In this document: in pieces, positions 17,708 through 27,150 of the stretch
Layout: each line of letters begins with the position of its first letter
Numbering within the stretch: the stretch's first letter is position 1
Assembly: GCF_010692325.1 (NCBI RefSeq)
Contig: NZ_JAAHHW010000024.1
Location: 19,207 to 83,206, forward strand
Direction: 5' to 3'
Source: Moorena sp. SIO3I8
GTDB taxonomy: Bacteria; Cyanobacteriota; Cyanobacteriia; Cyanobacteriales; Coleofasciculaceae
DNA: 64,000 bases
Notes under the pieces: model-generated
What the model was told of the DNA's origin: nothing
Database searches by the model: none
Seen by the model: only the letters and a program-made list of their open reading frames with translations
Position numbers and translations under genes: made by a program

Positions 17708-19318
17708 TTAGACCTCCAACTCTTGCCTAAAGCTTAGCCATGCTGTCATCGCCTCTGGATTAGATGCTACTCCTTTTTGCATCAAAATCACACCATCTTT
17801 AAAATCAATGATGCCATACTCGTTAGTCTTGGTGACCCGGTCAATCATGTTAACTAAGGAGCGCAACCGCTGACCATCATGCTTAAAGGCAATTTGATAG
17901 CGTTGTAACCGCCATAAATCTGCGATCGCATAATCCACCTTCACCACCTCGCCATTATCATTGCGCAACTGTAAATCGGCTAAGCGGATGACTTCCCGAC
18001 GTCCTGACAGATGAGGCACTAGATAGGTAGTGGCTGAGACACTAGCATTTCGAGGAATCTGAGCCAGTAATGACCGGATCGACCCCACACGAGACCACTG
18101 TTGGGTTAAGGGAACATAGACGAAGGGTTGGTAGGAATCCGGAAGCAGGAAATAAAAGGTTCGATTTGGGCTAGAGGTAATGGTCAACACTACCGCAAGG
18201 GTTAGACAAAAAATCCAAAAGCGCCGAAACTTAGACCTAGCCGAGATCACAGCTTGACTAAATTGGGGATGAGCTGACCACCAAAGTATCGCGCCATAAA
18301 ATAGCCCAGGTACTACGGTCATCGCATAGCGGATATTAATCGCAAGCACTGATTGACCTTTACCCAACAGGAGTTTTAGCAAAGGAAATGCTGCGATAGA
18401 CCAAGAAGCGGGAGCAATAGCTGGTATAAATGCTAATGGTAACCATTGACCTAATAAATACTGAATGGTGCCAAAAAAGGGAGTAAACAGTTCTACTAGT
18501 AAAAGCCAGGGATTGGTCACCATACCCTTAATAATCTCCAGGGTAGACGCCTCATCCCCATCAGCGTACTGACCAAAACGCTCGATCATGAACCGTTGAG
18601 AAATATCTTCCGAAAATATAGGCATAATTAGATTGGTCAAGACAAGTATGTAACCGAAACTGAGGGTACAAACTGCCAGACCAATGCGAGGGTAGCGCCG
18701 ACTGACAATTAAATAGAATCCCACACCAAACAAACCTATGCCGGAATCTTCCCGTACAGCTAAAATCAAAATTGCCAGCAACCAAAACAGCCACCACCAG
18801 CGTTTTTCCATAGCTAGCAGTAGCCCAAACACAAACAGCGGAATTTGGCAGATGTCATGGAAGTTGGCTAAGGTCGGACCAAGAATAGCATTAGCACAGT
18901 AAAAGCTAACCGTAATCATTGCTGCTAACATCGGTTGCAGATACTGTCTGGCCAGGATATACAAAACAACACCAGCAGCTGTTACCAAGGTTACCTGCAA
19001 AACCGTTAGGGTAGCGGGAAATGGGAACAAAGCATATAACGGTAACCAAAGTAATAGCGCAGGAGTAAAGTGTTGCCCTAATCGGTGGTAATATACATTT
19101 GGAACTTCCCCATTATGAACTACATTAGTAGACAGTTGGGATGAAAGAGTACTCTGAAAGACACGACCGTGACTGCCATTCCAGAAGACTTGATTAAAAA
19201 TTCCTTGATCGTAGGAAGAATAAAAAGTATAGTGTCGATGTAGAGTAAAAATTAAGGTGAATAAAAAAAATGCGATCGCCGCAGTAATAACAAGTTTTAA
19301 ACCAGGTTTTTTTGTCAT
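17708..19318 (-). CDS. DUF2079 polytopic membrane protein
   Basis: A 536-residue protein with about ten hydrophobic helices and the DUF2079 start: helix, then SSYDQGIFNQVFW near residues 34-46 and YHRLGQHFTPALLLWLPLY. The family has a GT-C-like topology and resembles membrane glycosyltransferases; no function is proven. The C-terminal 130 residues are soluble. Its stop codon abuts a heptamer tract. Confidence 0.85.
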   Translation of the reverse strand: MTKKPGLKLVITAAIAFFLFTLIFTLHRHYTFYSSYDQGIFNQVFWNGSHGRVFQSTLSSQLSTNVVHNGEVPNVYYHRLGQHFTPALLLWLPLYALFPFPATLTVLQVTLVTAAGVVLYILARQYLQPMLAAMITVSFYCANAILGPTLANFHDICQIPLFVFGLLLAMEKRWWWLFWLLAILILAVREDSGIGLFGVGFYLIVSRRYPRIGLAVCTLSFGYILVLTNLIMPIFSEDISQRFMIERFGQYADGDEASTLEIIKGMVTNPWLLLVELFTPFFGTIQYLLGQWLPLAFIPAIAPASWSIAAFPLLKLLLGKGQSVLAINIRYAMTVVPGLFYGAILWWSAHPQFSQAVISARSKFRRFWIFCLTLAVVLTITSSPNRTFYFLLPDSYQPFVYVPLTQQWSRVGSIRSLLAQIPRNASVSATTYLVPHLSGRREVIRLADLQLRNDNGEVVKVDYAIADLWRLQRYQIAFKHDGQRLRSLVNMIDRVTKTNEYGIIDFKDGVILMQKGVASNPEAMTAWLSFRQELEV

Positions 19319-19428
19319 TTGTCCTTTGTCATTTGTCCTTGGTATTAAGCTCCATACATAAAGTTTCGCTTTTTGAAAACTACTCTTGTTTTAAACACAC
19401 CCGAACTAAATCCCTACAAAGGTAATTG

Positions 19429-20991
19429 CTAATTGCTACTACTCCCGAGCCCTTGCCAATCAGCACTTATCACGTCACACGTCTGACATCTGACTTCCCC
19501 ATTACTTACTATGGGGATTTTAATCGTAAATGTTGTACCAACGCCCAATTGACTAGTCAGTTCAATCTCTCCCTGATGCTGTTCCACACAGCGTTTCACA
19601 ATCGATAATCCCAGACCAGTCCCTTGAATTGTTCCCACATTTTTTGCTCGATAAAAAGACTCGAAAATTTGATTTTGGTCTGCTTCAGCAATTCCAATTC
19701 CTTTATCCTGGATGCGGAACACAACCAACTGCTGTTTCAGATCACAGGTTAGGTTAAAGGTCACGATTTCATGAGAAGGAGAATACTTTAGAGCATTGGT
19801 AAGCAGATTAGTTATAATGTAATGTATAAGCTTATCATCCATACAGACTTCTGTATAGACCCCGTCAGAGGTAAAAACAATCCGATTGCGGCTGGCTTCA
19901 TCTAGGCATAGTTCTGCAATTAAATCCTGGCAGAATTGCTCTAAGTTCATCGGAGTTGGAATAAATTCTAGCCGACCTACTTCAGCTTGACCGATTAGCA
20001 ACACCTCTTCCATCAACTCAGTCATGCGCTCTACTGAAATAGTAATTCGTTTTAGATAACGGTGCTTTTGCTCCTGAGTGGCCAGATTACCATAGCGCTT
20101 AAGTAATTCAGCGGCAGTTAGGATCACACTGAGGGGATTACGGAATTCGTGGCAAACGGTGGAGACGAACTGGGAGCGGAAATCTTGGATTTCTTGCTCT
20201 TTTTCCAACACCTGCTCTAACATTTCTGTCTGAGGATCCTCGCTGATATCCCAAAACGCGAGCACTACTCCATTCACGTTTCCCAGTTGGTCTTTTAGGG
20301 GTGAAGCACTATTACCAACGGCAATTCGACCACCATCCTTTGTAATCAAAGCGTTATGCTCGCCCAGATAGACAACTTGTCCGGTCTTGATTACTTTATC
20401 TAGGGGATACTTGACTAGATTACCAGTCAGATCATTAACAATTGGCAACACTGAGGTCAGATCTCGCCCCCATACCTCGGATTGGTTCCAGCCAGTCAGA
20501 GCTTCAGCGGGAGCATTCATAAAGGTAATGATACCTTGGGTCGTGGTAGCAATAACTGCATCATCGATAGAGTTTAAAATGGATGACAACTGAGCTTGGC
20601 TGCTCTGCAACGACTGCTCCATCTGGTATTGCTGGAGAGCAATTTCAATAGCAACCCGCAAGTCTCTGTCGTTAAAGGGTTTGGTCACATAACCAAAGGG
20701 TTGGGTAACTTTAGCCCCTTGCAAGGTATCTTCATCCCCATAGGCAGTTAAATAGACGATAGGAATACGTAAATGTTCACGGATTTGCCTAGCAGCAGTA
20801 ATACCATCCATCTTGCCTTTGAGGAAAATGTCCATCAGCACTAAGTCAGGCTTAGTTTGAGCGGCTTTGGTAATGGCTTGAGAGCCAGATGAAGCAGTAG
20901 CTGATACCATATACCCCAGTTGCTTAAGCTGGCTAGCAATTGTCTTAGCAACAATAACTTCGTCTTCTACAACTAACACCCTGGTAACCAC
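19429..20991 (-). CDS. Receiver-PAS-histidine kinase (hybrid sensor)
   Basis: A 520-residue protein. REC domain at 1-120 has phospho-acceptor Asp54 (LVLMDIFLKG) and the conserved Lys in VTKPF; PAS at about 130-250; HisKA with His281 in VCHEFRNPLSV; HATPase with NLLTNALKYS, DKGIGI and GTGLGLSI. It starts with GTG at 20991, inside TAGTG where the upstream kinase ends. The one-base overlap suggests translational coupling. The receiver-first order means it may take phosphate from its neighbour. No output DNA-binding domain is present. Confidence 0.9.
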   Translation of the reverse strand: MVTRVLVVEDEVIVAKTIASQLKQLGYMVSATASSGSQAITKAAQTKPDLVLMDIFLKGKMDGITAARQIREHLRIPIVYLTAYGDEDTLQGAKVTQPFGYVTKPFNDRDLRVAIEIALQQYQMEQSLQSSQAQLSSILNSIDDAVIATTTQGIITFMNAPAEALTGWNQSEVWGRDLTSVLPIVNDLTGNLVKYPLDKVIKTGQVVYLGEHNALITKDGGRIAVGNSASPLKDQLGNVNGVVLAFWDISEDPQTEMLEQVLEKEQEIQDFRSQFVSTVCHEFRNPLSVILTAAELLKRYGNLATQEQKHRYLKRITISVERMTELMEEVLLIGQAEVGRLEFIPTPMNLEQFCQDLIAELCLDEASRNRIVFTSDGVYTEVCMDDKLIHYIITNLLTNALKYSPSHEIVTFNLTCDLKQQLVVFRIQDKGIGIAEADQNQIFESFYRAKNVGTIQGTGLGLSIVKRCVEQHQGEIELTSQLGVGTTFTIKIPIVSNGEVRCQTCDVISADWQGLGSSSN

Positions 20992-22586
20992 TATTGTTGT
21001 CCTATTGCCTCTACAATTGTTGGTGTTGAGAATACTATTCTGAAAGCTGTGCCCTCGCTATGGCCCTGAAACATACTCCCCTCTAGTTGCTCCGTTGCCA
21101 GGTCATAAACTAACGATAATCCTAAAGACTGGGTATTACGCCAATCTAACTGTTCTGGTAAACCAACTCCATTATCTCGGACAATCAATTCAACGTCATC
21201 GTCCCCGCTACGGTGCAATTCAATGTGAATCTCACCAGAGCGTCCATTGGGAAACCCGTACTTCAGGGAATTGGATACCAGTTCATTGATGATTAGACCG
21301 CAAGGGATGGCCTGATCAATACTGAGCGGAATGGGTTCAATAGTGGTGTGCAACTGAATCCTATCGCTAGTTATTTGATAAGCTACCAGTAAGTTCACGG
21401 CTAGGTTCTGGATATAATCGACTACATCCAGGTTGCCTATCACTGAGGCACCATAAAGTTTCTTATGAATGAGAGCCATGGCTTCAAGGCGATGGCGAGC
21501 TTCCGACAGGTGTAGTCGGGTTTGGGGTTCATCTATTGTCACAGATTGCAAGTGTAGCAAGCCAGAAACAATTTGTAAGTTGTTTTTGACCCGATGGTGA
21601 ATTTCTTGGAGCAGCACCTCTTTCTCAACTAGGGTAGCTTTGAGGTTTTCCTCGACCTGTTTGAGCTGTGTGATGTCGATGGCTATGTTATAGATCCGAG
21701 TGGGAGTGTTATTAGCATCCTTGAGGAGGTGAGCACGATGGCGAATCCAACTCACAGCTCCATCCGGTCGCAAAATTCTGTAGTCAATATCTTTGGCACC
21801 AGTTGACAGCAGGGTTTGCTCTGCCAGTTGATAGGTTTCGAGATCGTCTGGGTGAACCACTGATTCCCACAGGCGTAAGTTTCCGAAGAACTCATTGATA
21901 CTGCGACCATAGACTTGCTCGGTAGCACTGTTAAGATAAAGCAGTTTGTCAATCGAAGGATCAAAAGACCATACCACTGCTTCTAGGTCAGCCAGAATAC
22001 TCTCAAGACGTTCTTGGCTCAACTGCCAAGCATGTTCATTTTCCCCCAATTCCTCCTCAAACTGCTGATTGACAGCAACTTCCTGCTGCCATCGCTGATT
22101 AGCTGCCACTAATTCCCTTTCTTTTTGAGTCAACTGTTGCTGTAAGTCTTCGACCTTAGTCACGATAGCAGAGAGGATTGCTGCCATGGTGTGGGGGGTC
22201 ACCACACGTACTACTTGACCTTGCTCATCCACTAGGGGTAGGTGACGAATCTGGTGTTGACGTAATTGGGACTCTACCAAGAAAATGTCCGGTGTCGGTA
22301 TGATGGGCAAGGTAATTAACTCTTGAGTCATCACATCAGCAATGGAAACCCCTGAGTGTACCATTCCAGCTGTTGCTACTTTGACCACATCCCGTTCTGT
22401 AAAAATTCCTACCAATTTCTGGTGCTGTACTACCAGCACATAGCTCCTTCCAGTTTGATTCATCGTAGCGATCGCTTCCGTTACTGGAGTATCGGGAGCA
22501 ATGGTGAGGGGCTGCTGGTCGCCAGGAAAATTTACAATGGAAAATTGACCAGAAATGCCATTTTTCAGGTAATCTTTAGCTTCCAT
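20991..22586 (-). CDS. CBS-pair PAS histidine kinase of the HisKA_2 class
   Basis: A 531-residue protein: two CBS motifs (about residues 25-140), a coiled-coil linker (140-190), PAS with PAC (about 195-310), HisKA_2 with EIHHRVKNNLQ at 329-338 (phosphohistidine 330 or 331), and an HWE/HisKA_2 type HATPase with NELVSNSLKYGFP. CBS domains usually bind adenine nucleotides, so energy status is a possible input. It overlaps the following receiver-kinase gene by one base and is divergent from dxs, with 89 bases between. Confidence 0.9.
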   Translation of the reverse strand: MEAKDYLKNGISGQFSIVNFPGDQQPLTIAPDTPVTEAIATMNQTGRSYVLVVQHQKLVGIFTERDVVKVATAGMVHSGVSIADVMTQELITLPIIPTPDIFLVESQLRQHQIRHLPLVDEQGQVVRVVTPHTMAAILSAIVTKVEDLQQQLTQKERELVAANQRWQQEVAVNQQFEEELGENEHAWQLSQERLESILADLEAVVWSFDPSIDKLLYLNSATEQVYGRSINEFFGNLRLWESVVHPDDLETYQLAEQTLLSTGAKDIDYRILRPDGAVSWIRHRAHLLKDANNTPTRIYNIAIDITQLKQVEENLKATLVEKEVLLQEIHHRVKNNLQIVSGLLHLQSVTIDEPQTRLHLSEARHRLEAMALIHKKLYGASVIGNLDVVDYIQNLAVNLLVAYQITSDRIQLHTTIEPIPLSIDQAIPCGLIINELVSNSLKYGFPNGRSGEIHIELHRSGDDDVELIVRDNGVGLPEQLDWRNTQSLGLSLVYDLATEQLEGSMFQGHSEGTAFRIVFSTPTIVEAIGQQ

Positions 22587-22675
22587 ATAACCCTTGAAGC
22601 GCCAAATTATTGGATACTTTTAGGGAGTCGAAAGATAAACATTAACACAATCCAGTAGCAATTCAAAGAGACGGT

Positions 22676-24583
22676 ATGCATCTCAGTGAAATTACTCATC
22701 CAAATCAGTTGCACGGTCTATCGATTCGTCAACTAGAGGAAATTGCCCGTCAAATTCGCGAGAAACATCTCCAAACCATAGCTACTAGTGGTGGTCACTT
22801 AGGGCCAGGCTTGGGAGTGGTAGAATTAACCCTAGCTCTGTATCAAACACTTGACCTTGACTATGATAAGGTAGTCTGGGATGTGGGACACCAAGCTTAT
22901 CCCCACAAAATGCTCACGGGGCGCTATAACCGATTCCATACCCTACGGCAGAAAGATGGTATTGCTGGTTATCTAAAGCGCTGCGAGAATAAGTTTGATC
23001 ACTTTGGAGCAGGTCATGCGTCCACCAGTATTTCTTCTGCTTTGGGTATGGCCCTCGCCCGAGACCGCAGAGGGGAAAATTTCAAAGTTGCAGCAGTTAT
23101 TGGTGATGGTGCTCTGACCGGTGGCATGGCCTTGGAAGCCATCAATCATGCAGGACATTTACCCCATACTAAACTGCTGGTGGTGCTCAATGACAATGAG
23201 ATGTCCATCTCCCCCAATGTGGGGGCTATTCCTCGTTACCTCAACAAAGTGCGGCTTTCTGAGCCAATGCAGTTTATTACTGACAATTTGGAGGAACAGT
23301 TCAAACATCTCCCCTTTGTCGGTGAGTCTTTATCCCCAGACTTGCAACGGCTCAAGGAAGGGATGAAGCGTTTAGCTGTACCTAAGGTCGGAGCAGTATT
23401 TGAAGAACTTGGCTTTACTTACATCGGACCGGTGGATGGTCACAATCTAGAGGAGTTAATTTCCACCTTTACCAACGCCCACAAGCTAGATGGACCAGTG
23501 CTGGTGCATGTGGCAACTACGAAGGGCAAGGGGTATGCGATCGCAGAAGCGGACAAAGTGGGTTACCATGCCCAAAGTCCCTTCAACCTAGCTACGGGTA
23601 AAGCGCTTCCCGCTAAAAAACCCAAACCCCCCGGCTATTCCAAAGTGTTTGCCCACACCCTGGTCACACTAGCTCAGAATAATCCCAAAATCATTGGCAT
23701 CACGGCAGCTATGGCTACTGGGACAGGGTTGAATAAATTGCAAGAAAAACTCCCTAACCAATACATTGATGTGGGGATTGCGGAACAACACGCGGTCACC
23801 CTAGCGGCTGGCCTAGCCTGTGAAGGAATGCGGCCAGTTGCAGCTATTTACTCCACCTTCTTACAACGGGCTTACGACCAAATCATTCACGACGTTTGTA
23901 TCCAAAACCTACCGGTCTTTTTCTGCCTCGACCGTGCGGGAATTGTGGGTGCTGATGGCCCTACTCACCAAGGGATGTATGATATCGCCTATTTGCGATG
24001 CATTCCCAATATGGTAATTATGGCTCCCAAAGACGAAGCTGAACTGCAACGTATGGTAGTTACAGGAGTAAACCACACCGATGGTCCGATTGCCATGCGC
24101 TATCCTCGGGGTAGTGGTTATGGCGTTCCCCTGATGGAAGATGGTTGGGAAGCCCTACCCATTGGTAAAGCAGAACTCTTGCGTAATGGTGACGACCTGT
24201 TAATGCTAGGGTACGGCAGTATGGTTTACACCGCCATGCAAGCCGCTGAAATTCTTAGCGAGCATGGTATTGAAACAACGGTGATTAATGCTCGTTTTGT
24301 CAAGCCCCTAGATACAGAATTAATCTTCCCCTTGGCTCAGAAAATTGGTCGTGTAGTTACCCTAGAAGAAGGGTGCTTAATGGGTGGCTTTGGTTCAGCG
24401 GTGGCAGAAGCACTGATGGATAATGATATATTAGTTCCCCTCAAGCGCTTTGGTGTACCGGATCAATTAGTGGATCATGCCAAGCCCGATGAATCAAAAG
24501 CTGATTTGGGGCTAACTGGCTCTCAAATTGCTGAACAGATCAGGGAAGCATTCTTTAATAGACAGCCCTCTGGTGTTAGTTAA
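22676..24583 (+). CDS. dxs: 1-deoxy-D-xylulose-5-phosphate synthase
   Basis: A 635-residue transketolase-like enzyme with the usual DXS length and order. [14 protein letters not shown] at about 64-77, [12 protein letters not shown], the thiamine-diphosphate motif [14 protein letters not shown], and the catalytic glutamate region [15 protein letters not shown] are all intact. It condenses pyruvate and glyceraldehyde-3-phosphate to give DXP, the entry step of the MEP isoprenoid pathway, in the cytoplasm. It is followed by a perfect 15-bp hairpin and mtnA on the same strand. Confidence 0.97.
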   Translation: MHLSEITHPNQLHGLSIRQLEEIARQIREKHLQTIATSGGHLGPGLGVVELTLALYQTLDLDYDKVVWDVGHQAYPHKMLTGRYNRFHTLRQKDGIAGYLKRCENKFDHFGAGHASTSISSALGMALARDRRGENFKVAAVIGDGALTGGMALEAINHAGHLPHTKLLVVLNDNEMSISPNVGAIPRYLNKVRLSEPMQFITDNLEEQFKHLPFVGESLSPDLQRLKEGMKRLAVPKVGAVFEELGFTYIGPVDGHNLEELISTFTNAHKLDGPVLVHVATTKGKGYAIAEADKVGYHAQSPFNLATGKALPAKKPKPPGYSKVFAHTLVTLAQNNPKIIGITAAMATGTGLNKLQEKLPNQYIDVGIAEQHAVTLAAGLACEGMRPVAAIYSTFLQRAYDQIIHDVCIQNLPVFFCLDRAGIVGADGPTHQGMYDIAYLRCIPNMVIMAPKDEAELQRMVVTGVNHTDGPIAMRYPRGSGYGVPLMEDGWEALPIGKAELLRNGDDLLMLGYGSMVYTAMQAAEILSEHGIETTVINARFVKPLDTELIFPLAQKIGRVVTLEEGCLMGGFGSAVAEALMDNDILVPLKRFGVPDQLVDHAKPDESKADLGLTGSQIAEQIREAFFNRQPSGVS

Positions 24584-24613
24584 TCTATGAATGTTAACAG
24601 TTGACAGTTAACG

Positions 24614-24645
24614 GTTAACGGTTAACGGAACCGTTAACCGTTAAC
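24614..24645. repeat. Perfect 15-bp hairpin made of GGTTAAC units
   Basis: GTTAACGGTTAACGG (24614-24628) and CCGTTAACCGTTAAC (24631-24645) are exact inverses separated by AA. The arms are tandem GGTTAAC heptamers. There is no T run, so it is a weak terminator or an mRNA stem between dxs and mtnA. Confidence 0.8.
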
Positions 24646-24676
24646 AATATAGAAATTAACAATATACAGATTTTCG

Positions 24677-25738
24677 ATGAATTCATCCACATACCAAGTG
24701 TATCCCGTTGTTTGGGAAAACGACCGAGTTATCCTTATTGACCAAAACAGCTTACCCAAAAAATATGCCATTGTAGAAATCAGTCGCTGTGAAGATATGG
24801 TTGAGGCGATTAAAACTATGATTGTTCGGGGAGCACCAGCTATTGGGGTAGCAGCGGCTTATGGCATTTACCTTGGCGCAAGAGAGATTAAAACTCAAGA
24901 ACGTAAGGCTTTCCTTGAACAGCTTGAAGTTGTAGCGCAGCAGTTGCGGCAAACTCGTCCTACAGCCGTGAATTTGTTTTGGGCAATCATGCGGATGCTT
25001 AAAAATGCCTATGAAACGATCGGGACAGTAGAAGAGATTAAAGCTTCCTTACTTGAAACAGCTAAACAAATTCAGCTGGAGGATTTACAAACCTGTCAAG
25101 CCATAGGCGATCGCGGATTAGAGGTATTACCGAAAACCCCCGACAAACTGTGTCTTCTGACCCATTGTAATGCAGGAGCGTTGGCAACCGCTGGGTATGG
25201 TACTTCCTTGGGAGTGGTGCGTTCGGCGTGGCGGGATGGGCGATTAGCCAGATTATATGCTGGCGAAACCCGCCCCCGCTTGCAAGGTGCTAGGTTAACT
25301 ACCTGGGAATGCGTCGAAGAAGGTATTCCGGTTACTTTAATTACTGATAGCATGGCCGCCCATTGTATGAAACAAGGGCTAATTGATGCGGTTGTAGTGG
25401 GAGCTGATCGCATTGCTGCCAATGGGGATACGGCTAACAAAATTGGTACCTATAGTTTAGCCCTGATTGCTCAAGCTCATCAAATACCGTTCTTTGTGGC
25501 TGCTCCAATCTCAACCATTGATTTTCAGCTATCTACTGGCCAAGAGATTCCCATTGAAGAACGTCACCCCTCAGAAATTTATCAGATTGGGGAGACAGTG
25601 ATTTGTCCCCCTAAAGTGGAATTTTATAACCCAGCTTTTGATGTGACTCCGGCGGAGTTAATTACTGCCATTATTACTGAAAAAGGTGCAGTTGCCCCCA
25701 GTGAGCTGTCACAACTTAACATTAAGCAATCAGTGTGA
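24677..25738 (+). CDS. mtnA: S-methyl-5-thioribose-1-phosphate isomerase
   Basis: A 353-residue MtnA/eIF2B-alpha-like protein. [31 protein letters not shown] with the catalytic cysteine, DSMAAHCM, and [19 protein letters not shown] with the catalytic aspartate are all present. It isomerises methylthioribose-1-phosphate to methylthioribulose-1-phosphate in methionine salvage. Length is standard for the family. A GGGAGTA heptamer tract follows the gene at about 25753-25786. Confidence 0.95.
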   Translation: MNSSTYQVYPVVWENDRVILIDQNSLPKKYAIVEISRCEDMVEAIKTMIVRGAPAIGVAAAYGIYLGAREIKTQERKAFLEQLEVVAQQLRQTRPTAVNLFWAIMRMLKNAYETIGTVEEIKASLLETAKQIQLEDLQTCQAIGDRGLEVLPKTPDKLCLLTHCNAGALATAGYGTSLGVVRSAWRDGRLARLYAGETRPRLQGARLTTWECVEEGIPVTLITDSMAAHCMKQGLIDAVVVGADRIAANGDTANKIGTYSLALIAQAHQIPFFVAAPISTIDFQLSTGQEIPIEERHPSEIYQIGETVICPPKVEFYNPAFDVTPAELITAIITEKGAVAPSELSQLNIKQSV

Positions 25739-25842
25739 CATCTATCTTGGTTTTAGGGAGTAGGGAGTAGGGAGTAGGGAGTAGGGGTAACTAAAATGAT
25801 CAATTAAAATAACATAAAATATCAAATAGCTAAGAGGAAATC

Positions 25843-26460
25843 GTGAACGGAAAACTGTCCACCCAACGCTTAATTGTGTGTGGCTTAAGTGTAGCTATCC
25901 CGTTATTATACGCAGAGGTAGCCACCGCCGCCGCTGATCTAACCAATACTAGTTTCACTAACTGGAAAGAAATTCGCTATGAAAGCTTTCTGCCAAGGGT
26001 TGAAACACCAGAATTGTCTCCTCTCGAAGAAGTCAATCACTATCTGCGGCAAGAGGAAGATTTCTTTAATAATACCCCTCGTTTAGTGATTAAACTAAGT
26101 GAGCGTCGTGTTTATGTTTATCGAGGAGATAAACTCGAAGCCAGTTATCCAGTTGCCATCGGTCAGCCTGGTTGGGAAACCCCTACAGGCAATTTCCAAG
26201 TGACACAGATGGTTCAAAATCCAGTTTGGAAGCATCCTATAACTGGTGAAATCGTTGCTCCAGGACCAGAAAACCCTCTTGGTCCAAGGTGGATGGCATT
26301 TTGGAGTGATGGAACAAACTACATCGGCTTCCATGGTACCAATGCTGAGGAACTGGTGGGAGAAGCAGTGTCTCACGGTTGCATCCGGATGCGTAATGAT
26401 GATGTCAAAGCTTTGTATAACAGAGTGGCTTTGGGAACTTCTGTAATGGTACAGGAATAG
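25843..26460 (+). CDS. Exported L,D-transpeptidase (YkuD domain)
   Basis: A 205-residue protein with a GTG start (GAGGAAA seven bases upstream), an N-terminal signal-like helix ending in TAAA at about residue 30, and a YkuD domain (about 80-205). The catalytic pattern is intact: IGFHGTN followed by SHGCIRM, with the nucleophilic cysteine near residue 179. Such enzymes make 3-3 crosslinks or attach proteins in peptidoglycan in the periplasm. It is an isolated gene next to an insertion element. Confidence 0.9.
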   Translation: MNGKLSTQRLIVCGLSVAIPLLYAEVATAAADLTNTSFTNWKEIRYESFLPRVETPELSPLEEVNHYLRQEEDFFNNTPRLVIKLSERRVYVYRGDKLEASYPVAIGQPGWETPTGNFQVTQMVQNPVWKHPITGEIVAPGPENPLGPRWMAFWSDGTNYIGFHGTNAEELVGEAVSHGCIRMRNDDVKALYNRVALGTSVMVQE

Positions 26461-26464
26461 TTAT

Positions 26465-26512
26465 TTTTGACAACTCCCCCGGCGCGAGTAATCCTCGTGC
26501 TGGGGATTGAGG
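26465..26512. mobile_element. Probable left boundary of the IS607-type element (hairpin)
   Basis: TGACAACTCCCC followed by a stem and GGGGATTG. A similar TTGACACTCCCCG..CGGGGATTC sequence stands alone at 42125-42162. This pattern is common at ends of tnpB-bearing elements in cyanobacteria. The exact end cannot be fixed because IS607 elements lack terminal inverted repeats. Confidence 0.45.
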
Positions 26513-26593
26513 CAGGTTCCTCAGGGCTTGTGACAGTTACTGAAAATGTCCACTAATCTAACACTATCTCCAAGCATCTGTTAGATTTAAGTC

Positions 26594-27094
26594 ATGGTAC
26601 TTATACCAATCCGTAAGGCGGTCGAACTTACGGGACTATCAAGGAACACGTTAAGGAAGTACGCGGACAATGGAACCCTCAAATGCGAAAGGACTCCAGG
26701 AGGAACTAGATTATTTCAAACATAAGATATCATCAGGTTCGGAGCTCGACGTTCAAAACCTGATCAACTTCGTGAACGGAATAGTAAAACGATCTGCTAC
26801 TGCCGAGTCAGTACCAGCAAGCAAAGAGACGACCTCGACAGACTTCTCGCCTACCTCCACTCCCTTTTTCCCGACGCCGAAATCATCTTTGACATCGGCT
26901 CAGGTCTCAACTACTATTGAAAAGGGCTTAAAACCATACTGGAGCGAATTGTCCTCGGAGATAAGCTCACGATTGTTGTTGCCTGTAGAGACAGACTTAC
27001 CCGATTTGGGTTTGAACTCATTGAGTACTTGGTTAGAAGTTACCGTAAGAGTAGTGCAGCCTTTATAGTTGGTAAATTATGCAGCATAGGGTAA
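26594..27094 (+). pseudogene. tnpA: IS607-type serine recombinase tnpA, two in-frame stops
   Basis: A single frame from ATG 26594 to TAA 27092 reads as IS607 TnpA: MerR-like helix-turn-helix (IPIRKAVELTGLSRNTLRKY, then RTPGGTRLF), catalytic ICYCRVSTSKQ with the serine, FDIGSGLNYY, and CRDRLTRFGFELIEYLV. It is interrupted by TAA at 26723 and TGA at 26918 without frameshift. The TGA replaces what is normally an arginine codon in the NFKRKG region. The enzyme that mobilises the element is therefore lost. Confidence 0.88.
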
Positions 27095-27150
27095 AGGTTT
27101 TGTAGTAAGGCTGCACTACTCTAAGGTTTCATCTCCGGTCAGTCTCAACG

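Noticed and set aside
24614..24645. Riboswitch between dxs and mtnA
   Set aside because: Only a simple repeat hairpin is visible; no SAM or thiamine aptamer consensus could be found.
26670..27068. 132-residue plus-strand ORF before tnpB
   Set aside because: It lies in a different frame from the recognisable IS607 recombinase and has no family features; it is an out-of-frame reading of the tnpA pseudogene.
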